Of a stretch of 64,000 bases of DNA, positions 7,859 through 16,130 are shown in pieces (within the stretch, counting starts at the first letter, position 1; the number at the start of each line of letters is the position of its first letter). The stretch comes from Lysobacter_C viscosus (GTDB lineage: Bacteria; Pseudomonadota; Gammaproteobacteria; Xanthomonadales; Xanthomonadaceae), in contig NZ_JBJMAV010000003.1 of assembly GCF_046600715.1 (NCBI RefSeq), positions 124,001 to 188,000 on the forward strand. The letters run 5' to 3'. Under the pieces are notes generated by a model. It did no database searches and was not told the DNA's origin. It saw nothing but the letters and a program-made list of their open reading frames with translations. Both the position numbers and the translations under genes were made by a program.

Positions 7859-8782
7859 ATGCAGCGCAGCTATCCCCCCGTTTCCCTGATTGGCGCCCCC
7901 ACCGACATCGGCGCCGGTGACCGCGGTGCGCGGCTGGGGCCGGATGCGCTGCGCATCGCGGGCCTGGGCGAGGCGCTGGAGGCCCGCGGCGTCGAGGTGG
8001 TCGACCGCGGCAACCTGGAAGGCCCGCGCAACCCGTGGCAGCCCCCGGTGGAGGGCTACCGCCACCTGGACCAGGTGGTCGCCTGGAACCGCGCGGTCAT
8101 GGGCGCGATGGCCGACGAACTGCGCCAGCAGCGCCTGCCGGTGCTGCTGGGTGGCGACCATTGCCTGGGTCTAGGGTCGATCACCGCCGTCGCCCGCCAC
8201 TGCCGCGAGACCGGCCAGAAGCTCCGCGTGTTGTGGCTGGACGCGCATGCCGACTTCAATACCCACCAGGTGACGCCCTCGGGCAACGTGCACGGCATGC
8301 CGGTGGCGTGCCTGTGCGGGCTTGGCCCTCGCGAACTCACCCACCTGTCGGGTGAATCACCGGCGATGGATGCCGCCGACATCCGCCAGATCGGAATCCG
8401 CTCGGTCGACCAGGGGGAAAAGCGCCTGGTGAAGGAATACGGCATCGACATCTACGACATGCGCTACATCGACGAAGTCGGGATGAAGCGGGTGATGGAG
8501 GAGGCGCTGGAAGGCGTTGACGACAACACCCACCTGCACGTCAGCTTCGATGTCGACTTCCTGGACCCCTCGATCGCGCCGGGTGTGGGTACCACCGTCC
8601 CGGGCGGGCCGAACTACCGCGAGGCGCAACTGGTGATGGAAATGATCGCCGACACCGGCCGCATGCGCTCGCTGGACATCATGGAGCTCAACCCGGTGAT
8701 CGACAGCCGCAACGTGACCGCGGAGATTGCCGTGGACCTGGTCGAGAGCCTGTTCGGCAAATCGACGTTGATGCGCGACTGA
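7859..8782 (+). CDS. rocF: Arginase
   Basis: 307 residues, typical of the bacterial/eukaryotic arginase length. It hydrolyses arginine to ornithine and urea. The binuclear manganese ligands are visible: GGDHC (His101), DAHADFNT (Asp128, His130, Asp132) and SFDVDFLDPS. The substrate-specificity region SGNVHGMP supports arginase over agmatinase. The last segment ELNPVIDSRNVTAEIAVDLV is family-typical. The start is preceded by GTCAGGAGTCAGCC. It lies directly after tRNA-Thr and is followed by a 170-nt gap without a gene. No other arginine-catabolic genes are nearby. Confidence 0.93.
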   Translation: MQRSYPPVSLIGAPTDIGAGDRGARLGPDALRIAGLGEALEARGVEVVDRGNLEGPRNPWQPPVEGYRHLDQVVAWNRAVMGAMADELRQQRLPVLLGGDHCLGLGSITAVARHCRETGQKLRVLWLDAHADFNTHQVTPSGNVHGMPVACLCGLGPRELTHLSGESPAMDAADIRQIGIRSVDQGEKRLVKEYGIDIYDMRYIDEVGMKRVMEEALEGVDDNTHLHVSFDVDFLDPSIAPGVGTTVPGGPNYREAQLVMEMIADTGRMRSLDIMELNPVIDSRNVTAEIAVDLVESLFGKSTLMRD

Positions 8783-8954
8783 TGCGGCCGCGGGCCTGTC
8801 GCAGCGTGCCCCGCGCCTGAACGCGGGCAGTGCGCCACCCCGGCGAACAGGGCCCGATAGACGTGCGCTTCACGCCCCTTCGCGTCTGATTCGCCCCGAG
8901 GCGGCCAACGTGGCCGTTCGACGATTCCGACGACGAAACGACGAGGAGATCCAC

Positions 8955-9107
8955 ATGAAGCGTTTGATCACCCTGATGCTGGTTGCCATGTTCTCGATGG
9001 GCACCCTGACCGCATGCAACACCATGGCCGGCGTTGGCGAGGATGTGCAGAAGGTCGGCGAGAAGGTCGAAGACAAGGCCGAGGACTGCAAGGACGCCCA
9101 CTGCTGA
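8955..9107 (+). CDS. Entericidin-like small lipoprotein
   Basis: 50 residues. The signal sequence MKRLITLMLVAMFSMGT is followed by the lipobox LTAC, giving a lipid-anchored mature peptide of about 30 residues: CNTMAGVGEDVQKVGEKVED, then a tail with two more cysteines. The pattern CNTxxGxGxDVxxxGxxxED is that of the entericidin A/B family, small cell-envelope lipoproteins linked in E. coli to stationary phase and osmotic stress. ACGAGGAGATCCAC gives a good ribosome-binding site. It ends in a strong terminator, so it is a single-gene transcript. The role here is not known. Confidence 0.88.
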   Translation: MKRLITLMLVAMFSMGTLTACNTMAGVGEDVQKVGEKVEDKAEDCKDAHC

Positions 9108-9133
9108 TACGGGCTCCAGCGTAGTTTTCCAGG

Positions 9134-9162
9134 AAGAGCCGGGCATTGCCCGGCTCTTTTTT
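9134..9162 (+). terminator. Terminator after the entericidin-like gene
   Basis: An 11-bp perfect stem, AAGAGCCGGGC (9134-9144) with GCCCGGCTCTT (9148-9158), loop ATT, is followed by a run of Ts. Confidence 0.93.
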
Positions 9163-9309
9163 TGTGCGCGTTCCGGCCCGTGGGCTGGCCCCATTCATGC
9201 TCATCAAGGTTCGTTTAACGGGGTTGCGACCGGGATCCAACACCCGGGATGCGAAGCTTTGCGTGCGGTGCAGGCACACCGCATTCCCCCAGAACGAGGA
9301 GCAACGCAC

Positions 9310-9510
9310 ATGAACAAGGACATCATTTCCGGCAAGTGGGACCAGGTGAAGGGCAAGGCCCAGGCGAAGTGGGGCGACCTGACGGACGACGATTTCGACA
9401 CCGCCGAGGGCAACGCCGAGTACCTGTCGGGCCGCCTCCAGGAGCGCTACGGCTGGGCACGCGAGCGTGCCGACAGGGAAGTGCACGACTTCAGCCAGAC
9501 GCTGAACTGA
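9310..9510 (+). CDS. CsbD-family stress protein
   Basis: 66 residues, hydrophilic and helical. The N-terminus MNKDIISGKWDQVKGKAQ, then WGDLTDDDF and an AEYLSGRLQERYGW tail match the CsbD family (general stress proteins; E. coli YjbJ is a well-known member, of unknown biochemistry). The ATG at 9310 follows GAACGAGGAGCAACGCAC, a strong ribosome-binding site, so the longer open frame upstream is not used. It lies 200 nt after the entericidin-like gene and ends in its own terminator. Confidence 0.9.
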   Translation: MNKDIISGKWDQVKGKAQAKWGDLTDDDFDTAEGNAEYLSGRLQERYGWARERADREVHDFSQTLN

Positions 9511-9582
9511 TTCCCCGGGCGGGGCGCGGCGCAGCCGCGCTCACCCGCACCTGCCAGAGCCGCACCACCGGGTGCGCAAAGG

Positions 9583-9610
9583 AAAAAGCGGGCTCATCGG
9601 CCCGCTTTTT
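9583..9610. terminator. Bidirectional terminator between convergent genes
   Basis: AAAAAGCGGGC (9583-9593) pairs perfectly with GCCCGCTTTTT (9600-9610) around a 6-nt loop. A and T runs on both sides let it serve csbD (+) and the minus-strand gene ending at 9621. Confidence 0.92.
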
Positions 9611-9620
9611 CGATGTGATC

Positions 9621-10478
9621 TCAATTCGACGGGTCGGGAACGAATCCGGTGGGGAAGGCCTGCGGCCGGTCGTGGCGGGGGCCACGCCATTTCCAATGCG
9701 GCACGATGCCTCGCGCCATCAGGGCTTCGGGCGCGTCATAGCGCCACTGCAGCAGCTGGGTGGGCTGGCGGGAGGCGCGCACGAAGCGCGCATGGCGGGT
9801 CGGCGCGTATTCGCGCTCACCGTGCCCGGTGCCGATGCGCTGCGTGGCCGCGGGTGCGGCGACACTGGACTCCGCGGCGATCGCTCCCCGCCTCGACTCG
9901 CGAGCCGCCCCTGCGTCGGCCTGTGGATGCGCGATCGGCGGCGGCGCCGGGTACACAGGCGTGCGACGTGCCTCGGCGAATACCGCAATACCGATCACGC
10001 CCACATGGTCGGGCCGCCCGGTGCGTGCGGCGTAGCTGTCGCCCAGGCGGGTGAAGTGGAACCCCGCCACGTCCTGCATCGACTTGCGCCAGCCGTCGAT
10101 CCGCGTGCTCTGGCCCGGTGCCAGCACGTAGCCGGCTTGCGACGGGTGGGCGGTATCGCCACTGATGGCGTTGACGCCGTCGATGGACAGTACGACCAGC
10201 ACGCGGCGGTCGCTGGTGTTGGTGAGCTGCACGCCGTAGCGGTGGCCCGGGGTGCCAGCAATCCAGTGTTCCCCGCGGTGGCGGGTGGGCGACAGCCACT
10301 GACCGTCATCGCGGTCCAGAACGGCCAGGGAAACCGGCCAGGCGGCGGCGGTGGCCGGGACCAGCAGTGAAGCCATGAGCGCGATGGCGGCTGCGGCGAC
10401 ACGGTGGGAACGGATCCGCGGTGGCGAAGGACGGGGTGACGAGGGACGGGGTGAAGACGGGCGGGGTGCAGGCGACAT
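9621..10478 (-). CDS. Hypothetical exported protein
   Basis: 285 residues from the ATG at 10478, chosen because GGGAGAACCGCC lies just before it; a longer frame reaches 10544. The first 20 residues are a Pro/Ser/Arg repeat (SPRPSSPRPSPPR) preceding a signal peptide (AAAAIALMASLLVPATAAAW). The mature part starts with a possible beta-rich domain (LAVLDRDDGQWLSPTRHRGE, HRYGVQLTNTSDRRVLVVLS, VLAPGQSTRIDGWR). The C-terminal third is Pro/Ala-rich and ends in QAFPTGFVPDPSN. I do not recognise a characterised family; it is probably periplasmic or outer-membrane associated. Confidence 0.65.
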   Translation of the reverse strand: MSPAPRPSSPRPSSPRPSPPRIRSHRVAAAAIALMASLLVPATAAAWPVSLAVLDRDDGQWLSPTRHRGEHWIAGTPGHRYGVQLTNTSDRRVLVVLSIDGVNAISGDTAHPSQAGYVLAPGQSTRIDGWRKSMQDVAGFHFTRLGDSYAARTGRPDHVGVIGIAVFAEARRTPVYPAPPPIAHPQADAGAARESRRGAIAAESSVAAPAATQRIGTGHGEREYAPTRHARFVRASRQPTQLLQWRYDAPEALMARGIVPHWKWRGPRHDRPQAFPTGFVPDPSN

Positions 10479-10603
10479 GGCGGTTCTCCCAGGTTGACGG
10501 AACACGCCAACGTGCCAATGCCGCCAGTGGGGTTGCCGGCGCACGGTAAACTGCCCGCCCGTTCATCCGGCGGCCGGCCCGAGCCGGTGCGCAAAGGCCC
10601 GCG

Positions 10604-11896
10604 ATGCAGTCCACCCGAGTCCTCACCGGCATCACGACGTCCGGCACGCCCCACCTTGGCAACTACGTTGGCGCCGTTCGCCCGGCGGTGGCGGCCAGCG
10701 CCACGCCGGGGGTGGAGAGCTTCTTCTTCCTGGCCGACTACCACGCGCTGATCAAGGTCAGCGAGCCGGCGCGCGTGCAGCGTTCGACGCTGGAGATTGC
10801 CGCGACGTGGCTCGCCTGCGGGCTGGAGCCGGACCGGGTGTGGTTCTACCGCCAGTCCGACATCCCCGAGATCCCGGAACTGACCTGGCTGCTGACCTGC
10901 GTGGCCGGCAAGGGCCTGCTCAACCGCGCCCACGCCTACAAGGCCGCGGTCGACCGCAACACCGAGACAGGTGATGACCCCGACGCGGGGGTGACCGCCG
11001 GGCTGTTCATGTACCCGGTGCTGATGGCCGCCGACATCCTGCTGTTCAACGCCCACAAGGTGCCGGTGGGCCGCGACCAGGTGCAGCACATCGAAATGGC
11101 GCGCGATTTCGGCCAGCGCTTCAACCACCTGTACGGCGAGCACTTCACCCTCCCCGAGGCGGTGATCGAGGCGCAGGTCGCCACCTTGCCCGGCCTGGAC
11201 GGCCGCAAGATGAGCAAGAGCTACGACAACACGATCCCGCTGTTCGCCCCGCGCGAACAGCTGCGCAAGCTGATCTTCTCGATCGTCACCGACTCGCGCG
11301 CGCCGGGCGAGCCCAAGGACGCCGACGCCTCCAACGTGTTCCAGCTCTACCAGGCCTTCGCCAGCGGTGCCGAAACCGATGCGATGCGGAGCGCTTTCGC
11401 CGGCGGTATCGCGTGGGGCGATGCCAAGCAGGCCCTGTTCGAACGCATCGATGCCGAGGTCTCGCCGCTGCGCGGGAAATACGAAGCGCTGATGGCGCGC
11501 CCGGCGGAGATCGAAGCGACGCTGCGCGACGGCGCTGCGCGGCTGCGCGAGCGCCATGCGACCCCGCTGCTGAAGGCGCTGCGCGAGGCGGTGGGGTTGC
11601 GGGACCTGTCGGTCGCGGTGTCGCCGGTCGCGACCCCGGATGCCTCCAGGAAGGGCGACGCCGCGCAGCTCAAGGTCTATCGCGAGCGTGACGGCCGCTT
11701 CCACGTCAAGCTGGTGGTCGGCAAGGACACCCTGGCCATCAGCCGTGGTGCTGGCAGCCCTGCCGCCGCCAACGCCCAGGTCGACGAGGCGGTGCGCGAC
11801 GGCGTAGCCGCGCTGGATACCCACTTCGAGCTCCCGGACGGGACCGACGCGGCGCAGGTGGTCGAGGCAATGCGCGCGCTGCGCGCCGGGGCCTGA
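10604..11896 (+). CDS. trpS: Tryptophan--tRNA ligase, C-terminally extended form
   Basis: 430 residues. A class I aminoacyl-tRNA synthetase charging tRNA-Trp. The HIGH equivalent is TPHLGNYVG near residue 15, the KMSKS loop is KMSKSYDN near 202, and AGLFMYPVLMAADILLF with VPVGRDQVQHIEMARD are family signatures. E. coli TrpRS is about 334 residues; here about 85 extra residues follow the core (QLKVYRERDGRFHVKLVVGK onwards). The extension faintly resembles YegP-type repeats, which I cannot confirm. A possible regulatory link to the trpE leader in this window is speculative. It is transcribed divergently from the hypothetical gene at 9621-10478. Confidence 0.95.
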   Translation: MQSTRVLTGITTSGTPHLGNYVGAVRPAVAASATPGVESFFFLADYHALIKVSEPARVQRSTLEIAATWLACGLEPDRVWFYRQSDIPEIPELTWLLTCVAGKGLLNRAHAYKAAVDRNTETGDDPDAGVTAGLFMYPVLMAADILLFNAHKVPVGRDQVQHIEMARDFGQRFNHLYGEHFTLPEAVIEAQVATLPGLDGRKMSKSYDNTIPLFAPREQLRKLIFSIVTDSRAPGEPKDADASNVFQLYQAFASGAETDAMRSAFAGGIAWGDAKQALFERIDAEVSPLRGKYEALMARPAEIEATLRDGAARLRERHATPLLKALREAVGLRDLSVAVSPVATPDASRKGDAAQLKVYRERDGRFHVKLVVGKDTLAISRGAGSPAAANAQVDEAVRDGVAALDTHFELPDGTDAAQVVEAMRALRAGA

Positions 11897-11971
11897 CCCA
11901 GGTCCACTGCCTGCCGAACGCCGGCAGCCGCACGCACCCCGATCCGCCATGCAGGAGGACCGCCCGCGACC

Positions 11972-12286
11972 ATGAACCCGCTCGTCGAACTCAACCTTTC
12001 GCTGATCCTGTTCCTGCCGTGGTTCGCCATCCTGGGAACGGTGTTCTGGCTGTTCCCCCGGCAGCCGCGCGATGCCGGTCGGCGGCTGTTCGACGCCGCG
12101 GCCCTGGCGCTGTCGCTGGCGGCGTTCGTGGCCAGCATCTGGTGGTCGTACCACAATGCCGACCCGGTGCATGGCGCCATGTGGAAGCAGGTGCTCGCCA
12201 CTGCGCTCGGCTATGGCGTGTTCCTGGCGGCGCTGACGGTGGCATTCGTGCTGCGGGCGCGCTGGTTCCGCGCCAGGCGCCACTAG
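11972..12286 (+). CDS. Small conserved membrane protein, unknown
   Basis: 104 residues with three hydrophobic helices: LSLILFLPWFAILGTVFWLF, FDAAALALSLAAFVASIWW and VLATALGYGVFLAALTVAFV. The C-terminus is basic (RARWFRARRH). A good ribosome-binding site, CAGGAGGACCG, lies upstream. It follows trpS by 75 nt and may share its transcript. I do not recognise a named family; no catalytic motif is visible. Confidence 0.7.
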   Translation: MNPLVELNLSLILFLPWFAILGTVFWLFPRQPRDAGRRLFDAAALALSLAAFVASIWWSYHNADPVHGAMWKQVLATALGYGVFLAALTVAFVLRARWFRARRH

Positions 12287-12303
12287 CCCCCTCCGCATGG
12301 CAG

Positions 12304-12330
12304 TGCGGCGCGACGGATGGTCGCGCCGCA
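12304..12330. repeat. 11-bp perfect hairpin at a convergent gene boundary
   Basis: TGCGGCGCGAC (12304-12314) pairs with GTCGCGCCGCA (12320-12330) around GGATG. It lies between the convergent membrane-protein gene and bkdB. There is no T run on either side, so it is not a classical intrinsic terminator. Confidence 0.7.
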
Positions 12331-12391
12331 GGCAATCGCGCGTATCGCGGAACCGGCGCCCGGGCTGCGGGCACCGTCCGCCTGGTCGGGC

Positions 12392-13819
12392 CTAGGACTC
12401 GCGGGCGAGGTCGTCGAGCAGCGCCTTGAGGAAACGGGCGGCCTCGCCACCGGTGCATGCACGGTGGTCGAAGGTGAGCGAGATCGGCATGCGCCGGTGC
12501 ACTTCCACGCCACCCATTACCGCCACCACGTCGTGGCTGAGCTTGCCCGCACCGACGATCGCCACGGTGGGCGGCACCACTACCGGGGTGGCATAGCGGC
12601 CGGCGAACATGCCGAAGTTCGACAGGCTGATGGTGTAGCCCGACAGCTCGCTGGCCGGGATGCTGCGCTCCTCGACCTGCGCGCGCAGGCGCTGGATCGA
12701 GGAGCGGATGCCCGCCGCATCGAGGATGTCGGCGTTGCGCAGGGCCGGTACGAACAGGCCGTCGTCGGTGTCGACCGCGATGCCGATGTCGACCTGCGGG
12801 TGCAGGGTGCGCACCAGCTTGTCGCCGTCGAACCACGCGTTGAGCGCCGGCACTGCCTTGCAGGCGGCGACGATGGCGCGGATCAGGCGCGCGGTGATGT
12901 CCTGCTTGCCGATCCAGGCGTGCAGGTCGGCGTCATCGCACAGGGTGGTGGGCACCACCTTGGCGTGCGCATCGGCCATGACCCGCGCCATGTTGCGGCG
13001 CACACCCTTGAGCTGTTCGGGCTGGCCGCTCGCCGCGACGCCGGGTGGCTGGGTGCGCATCGGCTTGCCGGCGTGCGACAGCGTGCTGCGCTGGGCCGGG
13101 GCGGGTGATGACGGGGGCGCGTGGGAGGCCCGGTCGGCCGCGCGGGGCGCGGCGCCCATCGGGGCGGACCCGTCGGCGGCCGCCTTCTTGACGTCGGCCA
13201 TGGTGACCACGCCGTCGGCGCCGGTGGCGTCGACCCGCGACACGTCGACCTTGAGCTTGCGCGCCAACGCACGTACCGCCGGCATCGCCTTGACGCCACC
13301 GACGCTGCTGGCCTGCTCGCTGCGCACGGTGTCGGACGACTGCATGGCGCCGACCACGGTGCCGCTGTCCTCGCGGGTGGCGCCCTTGGCCGGGGCTTCG
13401 CCGTCGTTCCTTATCGCGCCGCCTTCGTCGGAGGCGACGACCCGGTCATCCGGCGCCGGGTCCTGGCTGCCCACGCCCTTGGACGGCTGGCCCTTGGACG
13501 CCTGGCCCTTGGAGGCCTGTCCGCCGCCATGATGGTGGCCGGTGTCCTGGCCTTCGGAGCGCTGCGGCAGCGAGGGGTCAATCTCGAACTCGGCCAGCAT
13601 CGCGCCGGTCTCGACCACGTCGCCCGCCTCGCCGGCCAGTTTCAGCACCTTGCCCGAGACCGGGGAGGGCACCTCGACCACGGCCTTGGCGGTTTCCATC
13701 GATACCAGAGCATCGTCCAGCTGGATGGTGTCGCCGACCTTGACGGTCCACTCGACGATGGTGGCGTCGGGCAGGCCTTCGCCCAGGTCGGGCAGGAAGA
13801 AACTCTTCTTGTTGCTCAT
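12392..13819 (-). CDS. bkdB: Branched-chain 2-oxoacid dehydrogenase E2 (dihydrolipoyl acyltransferase)
   Basis: 475 residues. An N-terminal lipoyl domain (LPDLGEGLPDATIVEW, lipoyl-lysine in METAKAVVEVPSP) is followed by a long Gly/Ser/Lys linker with repeats of QASKG. Then come a peripheral subunit-binding domain (AMPAVRALARKLKVDVSRVD) and the acyltransferase domain ending DHRACTGGEAARFLKALL, which holds the catalytic His. It transfers branched acyl groups from E1 to CoA. The ATG at 13819 has AAGGATTGC before it. It is the last gene of an E1alpha-E1beta-E2 operon with no E3 (lipoamide dehydrogenase) beside it, so E3 is presumably shared. Branched-chain versus pyruvate specificity is inferred from the heterodimeric E1 genes. 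Confidence 0.9.
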   Translation of the reverse strand: MSNKKSFFLPDLGEGLPDATIVEWTVKVGDTIQLDDALVSMETAKAVVEVPSPVSGKVLKLAGEAGDVVETGAMLAEFEIDPSLPQRSEGQDTGHHHGGGQASKGQASKGQPSKGVGSQDPAPDDRVVASDEGGAIRNDGEAPAKGATREDSGTVVGAMQSSDTVRSEQASSVGGVKAMPAVRALARKLKVDVSRVDATGADGVVTMADVKKAAADGSAPMGAAPRAADRASHAPPSSPAPAQRSTLSHAGKPMRTQPPGVAASGQPEQLKGVRRNMARVMADAHAKVVPTTLCDDADLHAWIGKQDITARLIRAIVAACKAVPALNAWFDGDKLVRTLHPQVDIGIAVDTDDGLFVPALRNADILDAAGIRSSIQRLRAQVEERSIPASELSGYTISLSNFGMFAGRYATPVVVPPTVAIVGAGKLSHDVVAVMGGVEVHRRMPISLTFDHRACTGGEAARFLKALLDDLARES

Positions 13820-13871
13820 GGCAATCCTTCTGGTGCGGGGACGCGGTGGCGCCCTTGCAATGTCTGTCGTT

Positions 13872-14891
13872 TCAGCCCGCCGCCATCGCGCGTTTCGCCG
13901 CGGCAACGACGCGGTCGACGCTGGGCAGGTACTTCATCTCGAGGCGGAACAGCGGGATGTGGGTGTCGTAGCCGGTGACGCGTTCGACCGGTGCCAGCAG
14001 GTCGTACATCGACTCCTCCGCCAGCCGGGCGGCGATCTCGGCACCGAAGCCCGCGGTCTTGGGCGCCTCGTGCACGATCACGCAGCGCCCGGTCCGGGAC
14101 ACCGACTCGGCGATGGTGGCGAAGTCCAGTGGACGCAGGGTGGCGACATCGATCACCTCGGCGCTGATGCCCTCCCCGGCGAGCTGCTCGGCGGCCTCCA
14201 GCGTTTCCTTCACCTGTGCGCCCCATGTCACCAGGGTCACGTCGGTGCCGTCGCGCAGCACGTAGCACACGTCCAACGGCAGGGCCTCGCCGTCGTCGGG
14301 CACGAGCTCCTTGTACTGGCGGTAGATGCGCTTGGGCTCGAAGAAGATCACCGGGTCCGGCTCGCGGATGGCCGCCAGCAGCAGGCCGTAGGCACGCTGC
14401 GGGGAGGACGGCATCACCACCCGCAGCCCGGGCACGTTGGTGAAGATCGATTCGTTCGCCTCGCTGTGGTGCTCCGGCGCACGGATGCCGCCACCCCAGG
14501 GAACGCGCAGCACCATCGGGCAATGCAGGCGGCCGCGGGTGCGGTAGCGCATGCGGGCCGCATGGCAGACGATGAAGTCGACCATCGGGTACATGAAGCC
14601 GTCGAACTGGGCTTCGGCGATGGGCTTCATGCCCTGGCTGGCCATGCCCACCGTGAGCCCGGCGATGGTGGTCTCGTCCAGCGGGGTGTCGATGACCCGA
14701 TCGGAACCGAACTGTGCGTGCAACCCCGCGGTGGCGCGGAACACGCCGCCGTTGACGCCGACGTCCTCACCCAGCACCACGACGCTGTCGTCCACGCGCA
14801 TCTCGTGGGCCATCGCCTGGGTGATCGCCTCGATCAGGGTGATCGGGGCAGGCGCGGCCGGCGTGGCGGCCTTGTTCTTGGCGGCACTCAT
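13872..14891 (-). CDS. bkdA2: Branched-chain 2-oxoacid dehydrogenase E1 beta subunit
   Basis: 339 residues, normal for the family. Signatures: LGEDVGVNGGVFRATAGL, DTPLDETTIAGLTVGMA, GGIRAPEHHSEANESIF and FFEPKRIYR. With E1alpha it forms the thiamine-diphosphate heterotetramer that decarboxylates the 2-oxoacids from Val, Leu and Ile. The start overlaps the E1alpha stop by 4 bp (ATGA on the minus strand), indicating coupled translation. In xanthomonads this complex supplies branched acyl-CoA primers for iso/anteiso fatty acids, an established trait of the group. Confidence 0.92.
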   Translation of the reverse strand: MSAAKNKAATPAAPAPITLIEAITQAMAHEMRVDDSVVVLGEDVGVNGGVFRATAGLHAQFGSDRVIDTPLDETTIAGLTVGMASQGMKPIAEAQFDGFMYPMVDFIVCHAARMRYRTRGRLHCPMVLRVPWGGGIRAPEHHSEANESIFTNVPGLRVVMPSSPQRAYGLLLAAIREPDPVIFFEPKRIYRQYKELVPDDGEALPLDVCYVLRDGTDVTLVTWGAQVKETLEAAEQLAGEGISAEVIDVATLRPLDFATIAESVSRTGRCVIVHEAPKTAGFGAEIAARLAEESMYDLLAPVERVTGYDTHIPLFRLEMKYLPSVDRVVAAAKRAMAAG

Positions 14892-15961
14892 GCGCGGCCC
14901 TCCCGTGCGATCGCCTGTTCGCGCTGCTCGAGCAGGTCGGCGGGCGGATCGGCATACAGATGGTCGAACATCGCTTCAACGGGCTGCACCGGTGTCTCCA
15001 GGTAGGCGTTGATCTCGACATCCACGCGCTTGCCGCACTCCTCGATCCAGGCCTTCTCCTGGTCCTCGGACCAGGCGCCGGCATCGGTCAGGTAGGTGCG
15101 CAGGCGGGTCATCGGCTCGCGCTCCCAGCCCGCCTTGACCTCGGCGTCGTCGCGGTAGCGGGTGGCGTCGTCGGCGGTGGTGTGGTCGTGCAGGCGATAG
15201 GTCATGAACTCGATGACGCTGCCGCCTTCGCCGCTGCGGGCGCGTTCAACCGCGCGGCGCATCCCCTCGAGCACCGCGACCAGGTCGTTGCCGTCCACCT
15301 GCAGGCAATGCAGGCCGCCGGCCAGGCCCTTCTGGGCCAGCGTCTCGGCGCCGGTCTGGGCGTGGCGGGGAACTGAAATGGCCCAGCCGTTGTTGATCAC
15401 GCACAGCACCAGCGGCGACTTGTAGGCGCCGGCCGAGTTCAAGGCGGCATAGAAGTCCGTCTTGGACGAGCCGCCGTCGCCGCAGCAGGCCACCGCGATG
15501 CGGTCCTGCTTGCGCAGCTTGAAAGACAGCGCCGCCCCGGCCGCCATCAGGCACTGGGTCGAGATCGGCACGCACCACGGGTAGTCGTGGCGGGGGCCTT
15601 CGAAATCATTGCCGCGCTCGTCGCCACCCCAGTACAGCAGCACTTCGCGCGGCAGCACGCCGCGCATGAACTGCGCGCCGTACTCGCGGTAACTGGGGGC
15701 GAACACATCCTCGGGCTTCATCGAGGCGCCGATGCCGACGTGGGTGGCCTCATGCCCCAGGCTGGCGGCGTAGGTGCCCAGCTTGCCGGTGCGCTGCAGC
15801 TTGATGGCCTTGCTGTCGAACGTGCGCACGAACAGCATCTGCTTGAACAGCGGCACCAGCGCGGACGGGTCGCGGAAGGCTTCGGGGAGCTCGGCGACGG
15901 TCTTGCCGTCGGGCCCGATGAATTGCAGGTACTCGATTTCGAACGATGCGGCGATGGTCAC
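14888..15961 (-). CDS. bkdA1: Branched-chain 2-oxoacid dehydrogenase E1 alpha subunit
   Basis: 357 residues from the GTG at 15961, chosen because GAGGAATTCCCCGC lies directly upstream and the protein then begins VTIAASFEIEYLQF; the longer frame to 16075 has no support. The thiamine-diphosphate motif is visible as AVACCGDGGSSKTDFYAALN followed by INNGWAISVP (GDG...NN). The phosphorylation-loop-like stretch MTYRLHDHTTADDATRYRDD is typical of E1alpha. It is first in the operon, so its promoter should lie just upstream, in the stretch around 15970-16075. Confidence 0.92.
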   Translation of the reverse strand: MTIAASFEIEYLQFIGPDGKTVAELPEAFRDPSALVPLFKQMLFVRTFDSKAIKLQRTGKLGTYAASLGHEATHVGIGASMKPEDVFAPSYREYGAQFMRGVLPREVLLYWGGDERGNDFEGPRHDYPWCVPISTQCLMAAGAALSFKLRKQDRIAVACCGDGGSSKTDFYAALNSAGAYKSPLVLCVINNGWAISVPRHAQTGAETLAQKGLAGGLHCLQVDGNDLVAVLEGMRRAVERARSGEGGSVIEFMTYRLHDHTTADDATRYRDDAEVKAGWEREPMTRLRTYLTDAGAWSEDQEKAWIEECGKRVDVEINAYLETPVQPVEAMFDHLYADPPADLLEQREQAIAREGRA

Positions 15962-16077
15962 GCGGGGAATTCCTCGAACACAGACCGGCCGATGATAACC
16001 ACAGCGCCGTAGGGCGCCGTTGCGCGACGCGGCAAGCCTTTTCGCCGCGGGTGTGCTGGCCTTGCGGACGCGCAACG

Positions 16078-16105
16078 AAAAGGGGCGTGGCCTGCGCCAC
16101 GCCCC
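16078..16105 (-). terminator. Terminator of the exeM-like gene
   Basis: Read on the minus strand, GGGGCGTGGC pairs with GCCACGCCCC (plus-strand 16082-16105) and is followed by TTTT. It lies 26 nt past the stop of the nuclease gene. Confidence 0.8.
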
Positions 16106-16130
16106 CGGTGGAACGTACCCCGTGCTCCGG

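Noticed and set aside
12304..12330. Perfect 11-bp hairpin as terminator for the convergent genes
   Set aside because: No T run on either strand; listed as an inverted repeat only.
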